Source: Lampris incognitus
Lineage: Eukaryota > Chordata > Actinopteri > Lampriformes > Lampridae
Reading direction: 5' to 3'
Assembly (NCBI RefSeq): GCF_029633865.1
Contig: NC_079216.1
Span: 17,520,505-17,584,504, forward strand
DNA: 64,000 bases
The position numbers and the translations under genes are program-made. The notes under the pieces were generated by a model that saw nothing but the letters and a program-made list of their open reading frames with translations, was not told where the DNA came from and made no database searches. Of the stretch, positions 58,072 through 64,000 are shown in pieces (position 1 is the stretch's first letter; every line of letters starts with the position of its first letter).

Positions 58072-58496
58072 TGGGGCCCAAAATTGAGGTACAGTCTCGC
58101 AACAAGTGAAAAACTGTGTGCTAATTAAACAACGTCTCCAAGCGCCATCTTGTTAAAGCAGCTAAAAGCCAGGAATTTCCCGACTGCTGTAAATTGTGAA
58201 AAATAACATGCACTCATATTAAGTCTCACATTAAGGTTGATAAAATCTGTGGGTCCCTTTTTCAGCAGACTTCACGAGACAACCAAGTCACTTTGTTTCC
58301 GCTGCTCCTCTATGTGCACCACATTCAACTGCAGTCGCTTGAGTAGCGGTTCATCGGGACACCAGCACCTCCATAATTGATTGGAGTTGTTTGAGTAGTA
58401 GTTCTTCAGGACACTAGCACCTGTGCATACTTTTATAAATAACTCTTGAGCAGATGCACTTCAGGTGACGAGAATTTTTCTGAAGCGTGAACCAGA

Positions 58497-58569
58497 CGCC
58501 TGAACAGGGACTTGAAACCTGGACCCTCAGATTAAAAGTCTGATGCTCTCCCGTCTGAGCTACTCAGGC
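58497..58569 (-). tRNA. tRNA-Lys (TTT)
   Basis: Anticodon TTT. One T-stem change (CAGGT against CCCTG) and one D-loop change (A to G). Probably folds, but weaker than 49044 and 52788. Confidence 0.88.
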
Positions 58570-59133
58570 CCTTCCTTCTCTCTTAAGCGCCAAAGAAAGT
58601 CATGCTTGCCAAAGTGTTACACATGTCAATTGTATCTGTATAACCCTATATTATAATCTAATCCCAGAGAGCTTTAAAGTCACAGTTACATTTTGTGCAA
58701 TGTACAATGCCCCTTTTCTTTGACCCTCGATTCAGACGAGGAAAAACTCAATGTGATTTTTTTTTGTTTATTTAATTTGAATGTTTCGGCAAGTTTCAAA
58801 TTGGGAACTTGCGCTTCCCGAAGGAGGGGGGTAGTGTAACGTGCATGGATAAGAAGACACGCTGGCCGCTGGCTAGCGGGTCTGACCGTTTAGTGGAGCG
58901 GTCAGCGATGTCTCCTGCGGTGCGGGCGACACGGGGTCGGCTCCCGGCCGCGGCAGTTCCTGTGGTTGCGTTGTCCCTCGAATTCGCTACAGTATTAAAC
59001 GGAGCAAAACAGAAATTCAGCATATGGAACCGGTCATAGCGGTCATCGTTAACACACTTGAACACACTTACATAAGTTAGCAATCAACAGTAAAGAGCTA
59101 AGCTAACATCTGCTTCATTTGGTGAGTATTCTT
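58570..59133 (-). repeat. Degenerate terminal array unit R6
   Basis: Array spacer runs to about 58811, jumps into a TRIM (58812-58991), continues to about 59043, then skips several hundred bp to the ACACTTACATAAGTTAGC segment, and ends near 59133. No tRNA gene remains in it. This is the right end of the array. Confidence 0.85.
58812..58991 (+). mobile_element. TRIM copy T5, 5'-truncated
   Basis: The end of the core with purine tract GAAGGAGGGGGGTAG (58820-58834) and one full 157-bp LTR (58835-58991) with A box TAGTGGAGCGG. The first LTR is absent. Confidence 0.78.
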
Positions 59134-59459
59134 TTATATGAAGAGAGTGGGCGCACCGTTACAATGCAATAGTGTAGCTCTCCCTGTTGCATCCTCTGCA
59201 TCCACAGATCCGCTGTCTATTTCAGAAATTGTGTACGATTGTTTCCACATTGTATATTCCGTGTATAGATGCGATGCTTCAAAGTTCAACGGAGGAGGCA
59301 GAGATAGCCGAACACCAGAGGCTGCCATGGTCCCGATTCCCGATGCCAACGACTCGTGGTCTCCTATTCAAATTCGTTTCATACGTCTTGCTTTGACGTC
59401 GTTGCAATTCTCTGCTTTTATCCTCGTCGCCAGTGTTGTGTCATCTGTAATAAACTAAT

Positions 59460-61707
59460 TGTAGTGTATTTGAATAAGAAGTGCATTACTCAGTGTGACT
59501 GCTAGGCGGCACTGTAACTTTGCTGTTGTGTTACTGTGTTTGTATTGAGACCACAGACTGACTAGATATGGCTTCCACCACATCATATATTACATGGTGT
59601 CAGAATAAAACTTGAAGAAACCAAAGAAAGGAAGAAAATGGAGCAGATGAAACCTCCGACCTCATTAAGTCTAGAAGGAAATCTAGCAGAAAATTGGAGA
59701 GTCTGGATCCAGAGATTCGAACTGTTCCTTGTCGCCAGCGGAATTGACGAAAAGTCCGATGCAGTGAAAATAGCCACGTTCCTACATGTGGCCGGAGACG
59801 AAACAATGAAGGTATATAACACGCTTGACTTCGATGAAGACGTAGATGACTATGATATATTGAAAGAGCTATTCCGCCAACATTGTGAGTCAAGGAAAAA
59901 TATGACATATTTGAGGCACCTGTTTTTCACTCGAGTGCAAGGAAAATCAGAATCTGTTGATGCATATGTGACTGATTTAAAGAATAAAGCGAAAGACTGC
60001 GAGTTTGACTACCTTACCGACTCTCTGATACGAGATAGAATCGTGTGTGGAGTCACGGATGACCAAGTGAGAGGACGACTACTGAGAGAACCGGACCTCA
60101 CGCTAAACAAAGCAATAGACATTTGCAGAGCCAGTGAGTTGAGTCGGAGTCAGCTAAAAAGTCTACATGAGGAGGTTGAAATTCCTGTTAATAAAGTCAC
60201 CAAGAAAAAACAACTTGACAAACAGAAAGACAGTGGTGCCACAGCACAGAGGGTAAAGATGAGAAATCAAGGAAACTGCACAAGATGCGGCTACAGGCAT
60301 GAGCCAAATAAGTGTCCTGCCTATGGACAAGTGTGTAAAGCCTGCCACGGGAAAAATCATTACGCAAAAATGTGCAACTCACGCAAGCACACAAACAACC
60401 ATAAGGTGCAGCATATAAACAAGGCAGAGGCAGATGATCAACAATTCTTTATTGGCTCAATCCAAGCAGAAAAACAAGACCACTCAGTTTCACAAATCAA
60501 TGCGGTGGATGCAAAGAAAGAAAAATGGCATGAAGATCTGATTGTCAACAAGAAAGTTTTGAAAGTCAGGCTGGATACTGGAGCTGATTGCAGCGTCATT
60601 TCCATGAAAGACCCCAGAAAATTGAGATTGGATAAAAAGGTGAGCGAATCTCACTCCAAGCTTGTTGCTTATGCAGGCCACCACATTCCAGCTAAAGGCA
60701 AAATCATGTTGACATGTCAGTACAAAGATAAAAAGTATGATGTGGAGTTTGAGGTCATAAAGAACAATGTACCTGCAATTCTAGGAGGAGAGGCATGTGA
60801 AGAAATGGGGCTTGTCAAAAGACTGCATGCGCTTAAAACAGAGAGTGACATTCTAAGTGAATATGAGGATTTATTCACTGGATTAGGTGGCATACCGGGA
60901 GTATATCACACTGAGACAAATCCAGATGTCACTCCAGTAGTTCATGCTCCCAGGAAAGTGCCTGTTGCCCTAAAAGAGAAAATTGAAACAGAGCTGAAAA
61001 GAATGGAAAACTTGGGTGTGATAACCAAACAGACAGAGCCTACAGATTGGGTGAATAGTATGGTGACTGTAACAAAACCTAACAAAGTTCGGATCTGCAT
61101 CGACCCAAAGGACCTGAATACAGCCATCAAAAGAGAACATTATCCGCTGCGCACAATAGAAGAAATGGTAGCTGAAATGCCAAATGCCAGATTCTTTTCA
61201 GTTGTAGATGCTAACCACGGATTTTGGCAAATCCAACTGGACGAAGAAAGCTCTCACCTGTGTACATTCAACACACCATTTGGGAGATACAGGTTTAAAA
61301 GACTTCCATCTGGTATATCGTCAGCACCTGACGTGTTCCAGAGGTGCATAGCCAGACATCTAGAAGGGCTAGAGGGTGTAGTCAATGTAATAGATGACAT
61401 CCTGGTCTGGGGAGAGAGCATAGAGCAGCATGATCATCGTTTGAGACAACTGCTGGAACAGTCCTGTGAGAACAACGCGCTGTGGAAGGCCAGTTAGAGT
61501 GCCAAGGCGTTATCTGGACTGAGTAGAGAAGAAAAAAAAACTTGAGAAAAGGAGATGTAGTGTATTTGAATAAGAAGTGCATTACTCAGTGTGACTGCTA
61601 GGTGGCACTGTAACTTTGCTGTGGTGTTACTGTGTTTGTATTGAGACCACAGAATAAAAAACGTCGTTGACTGACTAGACATGGCTTCCACCACATCATA
61701 TATTACA
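59460..61707 (+). mobile_element. Leu-primed Mag-like element, incomplete
   Basis: LTRs 59460-59594 (135 bp) and 61556-61707 (152 bp) share TGTAGTG to TATTACA ends; the 3' one has an extra ~17 bp. 5-bp duplication CTAAT (59455-59459 and 61708-61712). The primer site TGGTGTCAGAATAAAAC follows the 5' LTR. Parts: gag from 59638, two zinc knuckles (CTRCGYRHEPNKC and CKACHGKNHYAKMC), protease (RLDTGADCSVIS, ~60570) and RT (VVDANHGFWQIQ; VIDDILVWGE, ~61390). Pol is incomplete, so it is broken and depends on relatives. Confidence 0.9.
59638..61400 (+). CDS. Gag, protease and RT part of the incomplete Mag-like element
   Basis: Starts MEQMKPPTSLSLEGNLAENW at 59638, 44 nt after the LTR. A gag of about 200 residues (FLVASGIDEKSDAVKIATFL; SLIRDRIVCGVTDDQVRGRL) is similar in layout to the gag of the element at 19965-30995. 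A double CCHC motif, an aspartic protease and the fingers/palm of RT follow in one frame. The aspartate pair IDDILV is the Mag-type form of the YXDD box. Fossil fragment. Confidence 0.85.
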
Positions 61708-61809
61708 CTAATAAACTAGCTTTTGTTTATTATAAGAATGACTAGCGAGAGTTCAGTATTTTGTAATTAAATGATGGGTTTATTCTCCGTGCTCTTAGGC
61801 TCCACAACA

Positions 61810-63226
61810 ACATATTTTTTATTCAATAGTCAAAAAGGCATTTCACAACTTTCAAAATAACAGCTGCAAATACAAACACTGAGCAAATACAAAAAGCATA
61901 CAAAGGAAGTTATGAATAAAAATAATAAAATTAATCAGCCAACACAAAAAGTAGATTAAAAAAGCACAAAGTGGTCAATCAGGAATTAAAGTGCCAAGAT
62001 TCTCAGAAAGACATTGGGCTTTTCATGATTTTATCAATTTTGCACATCTCTTCTATATTTTCATGTCATTAACAAATCCATTAAACAGGGGTTTTGTTTT
62101 CAAGAAGCGACATTTGTGTATAAAGAACTTAGCTAAGATAATTAGGTTATTGTACATAAAATCAGTGTTTCTGTCCCCAATTAAAAGACAAAGTTTTATA
62201 TTTTCATATCTTAACTGCAGCATAATTAGATTATTATTTGCTATGCAAGTTTGGATTGCGTCCCAAAAGGTACTCGTGACCTCGCAGTCAAAGAACAGGT
62301 GTTCTGCTGTTTCAGTGTCTGATCCACAGAAACCACAACTGTTCGAATCAAAATGAATCTATGATGCAGGAAATAATTACATGGGTAGATATCATTAATT
62401 GTCTTGAAATGCACTTCTTTTGCTTTGGGTGGGGTAGGAAAAGAAAGATATATTGTCCTTAGCTTGATTATAGAGCTTCTTTCCCTCTTCAAGGGCGAGG
62501 GAAAACAGACTCTAGTAAAGCTAGTTCTTAAAATCTATTACTACATTTTATATCTAAAAAAACTAAGCCGGCTATAACTAATGGGGAAATCTTTGTTATA
62601 ACAGTAGAATACATCAACACGCCTTTGATTAAAAGGATCAATGCCTGTGTGATTGCTTTCATTACATTATTATATTGTCTATTAGTACAAATCATATCAT
62701 ATTTTTGAATGAAAACGTCATATCGTTGCAGATTTCCATTATCTTCCATTAAATCTTGAATCGACCAGATACCCTTCTCCATCCAATCTTTATAAAAAAG
62801 ATTTTCTTTTAATTAAGATGCATCTATTGTTCCAAATTGGCATATTGTGCGGGATAAAGTTATGTTTGTATACTAGCTTCCAATAACGAAGGACTTGCTG
62901 ATGAAATGCAGACAACTTAATGGGTAGTTTAGAAATCTCAAAGTCACATCTTAACAAAAAAGCTATGCCACCAAAATTCTTAAATATTTTAGAAGGAAGA
63001 TCAAACCAAAAAACGTTCAAGATTTTTAACAAAAATTTGTAACCAATCATTTCAGCTTGATGGTACCATTCATTGGATCAAAGTCAATTGCATTTAGACT
63101 GCCTTCTTCAATAGACTTAACAATATCTCATTTTCTTAAGAAATGATGTTTATTTTTCCAAGTGAAGTTGTAAATATCTTGATTAATTGATTTGATGGGC
63201 TTGTCAGGGAAACCTAGAGAATAGGC
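61810..63226 (-). mobile_element. L1-type LINE, 3' fragment
   Basis: Read on the - strand, translated pieces match the C-terminal half of fish L1/Tx1-type ORF2: FPDKPIKSINQDIYNFTWKN, then KLPIKLSAFHQQVLRYWKL and YKHNFIPHNMPIWNN, then PPKAKEVHFKTINDIYPCN followed by a Cys-rich SCGFCGSDTETAEHLFFDC segment. These pieces fall in alternating frames (at least three frame changes), so the copy is dead. The 3' untranslated part (about 61810-61985) ends TTGAATAAAAAATATG next to the LTR at 61809. Confidence 0.75.
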
Positions 63227-63422
63227 AAGATGCCTGTGAATGTTCTCATTCATCCAGGTCATGGTTATCCAAAGGAGTTGAATCAAGTGCAACTGGACAT
63301 GGTATATATCCGTGAAGACGTTTCGCCTCTCATCCAAGAGACTTCCTCAGTTCGTGCCTTTCTGACTAGACTAAGCTAGTCTGACTGGCTGGTGATGAGA
63401 CTCAGAATGTATCCTCTTTGGA

Positions 63423-63600
63423 GTCGTTGTCAGAGCTATAGATGTCCATTGCTCTTTGTGATCCGATGTTTACCAACGCCCGTCGCTAACAGAGCCAAAG
63501 ATATGAGGGGCTCTTTTGTGTACCAATGTTTGGCCGCGCCCGTCGTTATCGGAGCTATTGATTTGCATTTGTTTAGCAGCGACGGTCGTTGGGGGTGTTA
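63423..63600. repeat. ~60-bp tandem repeat, about 3 copies, in Penelope 3' region
   Basis: Three degenerate copies, each beginning with a CGTCGTTRTCRGAGCTAT-like block and containing a TGATCCGATGTTTACCAACG or TGTACCAATGTTTGGCC block. Confidence 0.6.
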
Positions 63601-63616
63601 GTTTCGACTTCATTAT

Positions 63617-64000
63617 TCAGTGGTCATGAGAGTCGTTGGAGCCGTTAGTGACCGACTGTTGTTCTTGGAGGCTGGGCTTCTTGAGTCTCCTGGGTAGAGA
63701 TGAAAGGACGGCATTGTAAGTGGGAGATAGGTGGTGTCGCAGACCTCCTCCTCTGTTGAGGGATGGTTTTTCCAGTTTCGCATAGATGACTTCCTTCACC
63801 CCTCTTTCAAACCATCTATCTTCCCTGTCCAAAATGTGTACGTTGCTGTCCTCAAAGGAGTGTGTCTTCTCCTTTAGGTGTAGATAGACTGCTGAGTCTT
63901 GTCCTGAGGAGTTTGACCTTCTGTGTTGGGCCATCCGTTTGTGTAGTGGTTGTTTGGTTTCTCCTATGTATAGGTCAGTGCAATCCTCATTGCATTGTAC
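63617..64000 (-). CDS. GIY-YIG endonuclease domain of a Penelope-like retroelement (partial)
   Basis: An open frame enters from the right window edge. Visible in order: a Cys motif (QCNEDC), the GIY-YIG core DLYIGETKQPLHKR with the conserved Tyr-Ile-Gly and following Arg, an RMAQHRR helix, then HSFEDSNVHILDREDRWFER containing the conserved late Glu region, and LEKPSLNRGGGLRHHLSP. The frame ends at 63617. In the family this domain nicks target DNA for reverse transcription. The RT part lies outside the window. No break in the visible part. Confidence 0.85.
   Translation of the reverse strand, partial: VQCNEDCTDLYIGETKQPLHKRMAQHRRSNSSGQDSAVYLHLKEKTHSFEDSNVHILDREDRWFERGVKEVIYAKLEKPSLNRGGGLRHHLSPTYNAVLSSLPRRLKKPSLQEQQSVTNGSNDSHDH

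Larger units (their letters stand above)
52861..58569 (-). repeat. tRNA array unit R5, contracted around an LTR element
   Basis: Array spacer 52861-53173 stops at ACACCCCCA and resumes after the LTR element at GTCACATAGC (57649), a point about 1.2 kb further along the unit. The intervening array sequence, including the tRNA-Ala gene, is missing. Met(-) 57999 and Lys(-) 58497 remain. Spacers 57649-57998 and 58072-58496 hold no gene. Confidence 0.9.
59134..61809 (-). mobile_element. Mag-like element, 5' fragment, interrupted
   Basis: On the - strand: a 123-bp LTR (61713-61809 plus 59434-59459, TGTTGTGG to CACAACA), then a primer site TGGCGACGAGGAT (tRNA-Ser type, about 59420-59432), then the start of gag (about 59349-59134; MAASGVRLSLPPPLNFEAS). 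A shorter Mag-like element lies inside the LTR. The element joins degraded tRNA array on the left. Broken; only the 5' part is present. Confidence 0.75.
63227..64000 (-). mobile_element. Penelope-like (Neptune-type) element, 3' end, runs off the window
   Basis: The last ~770 bp of a Penelope-like element: the C-terminal GIY-YIG domain (63617-64000), then 3' non-coding sequence with a ~60-bp tandem repeat, ending near 63227 in GGATGAATGAGAAC, where LINE sequence resumes. The 3' region contains the GACGTTTCGCCTCTCATCC motif often seen next to such elements in fish. Confidence 0.8.

Noticed and set aside
61991-62356. Open frame of 121 codons on the + strand
   Set aside because: Reverse-complement shadow of the LINE ORF2 C-terminal region.

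Overview
The window is repetitive DNA from a ray-finned fish. It holds tRNA genes and transposable elements typical of teleosts: Mag-like and Sushi-like Ty3/Gypsy elements, a DIRS element, a Tc1 transposon, an L1-type LINE and a Penelope/Neptune-type element. I see no host protein-coding gene.

Backbone (1-59133). This is a degenerate tRNA array. The basic unit is about 2.42 kb, or about 2.6 to 2.9 kb where a small element has inserted. Each unit carries tRNA-Lys(TTT) and tRNA-Met(CAT, elongator) on one strand and tRNA-Ala(AGC) on the other, separated by 400 to 1,300 bp non-coding spacers. Units in the left arm (1-17873) run on the + strand. Units in the right arm (about 17874-59133) run on the - strand. 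The two arms meet at a fold-back junction with 6 bp of microhomology inside a broken tRNA-Lys. I count 28 tRNA loci: 11 Lys (three of them truncated or split), 9 Met and 8 Ala. Two otherwise intact genes have changed anticodons: an Ala-type tRNA with ATC (Asp codons) that keeps the G3:U70 alanine identity pair, and a Met-type tRNA with TAT (Ile codon AUA).

Insertions in the array, left to right: a miniature LTR element (TRIM) whose 157-bp LTR contains tRNA-like A and B boxes (several copies); a solo LTR (4472-5260); a solo LTR of another family (7780-8666); a DIRS element (11316-17286); a nest (19843-31078) in which a solo LTR is split by a Mag-like element that is itself split by a whole-looking copy of the first family and by a dead Tc1 transposon; a His-primed Gypsy element with identical-looking LTRs (32899-41415); a Sushi-like chromovirus (42732-46708); a second solo LTR of the 7780 family (51542-52416); and a second Mag-like copy (53174-57648) that sits on a recombination junction and replaces a tRNA-Ala gene.

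Right edge (59134-64000). The array ends in a stack of decayed elements: a 5' fragment of a Mag-like element, a short Mag-like element inserted in its LTR, a LINE ORF2 3' fragment, and the 3' end of a Penelope-like element with a GIY-YIG domain that runs off the window.

Taken together, the tRNA array acts as a landing pad. Repeated unit sequence and repeated elements drive unequal exchange, inversion and gene loss, while some tRNA copies stay intact and others drift, including at the anticodon.
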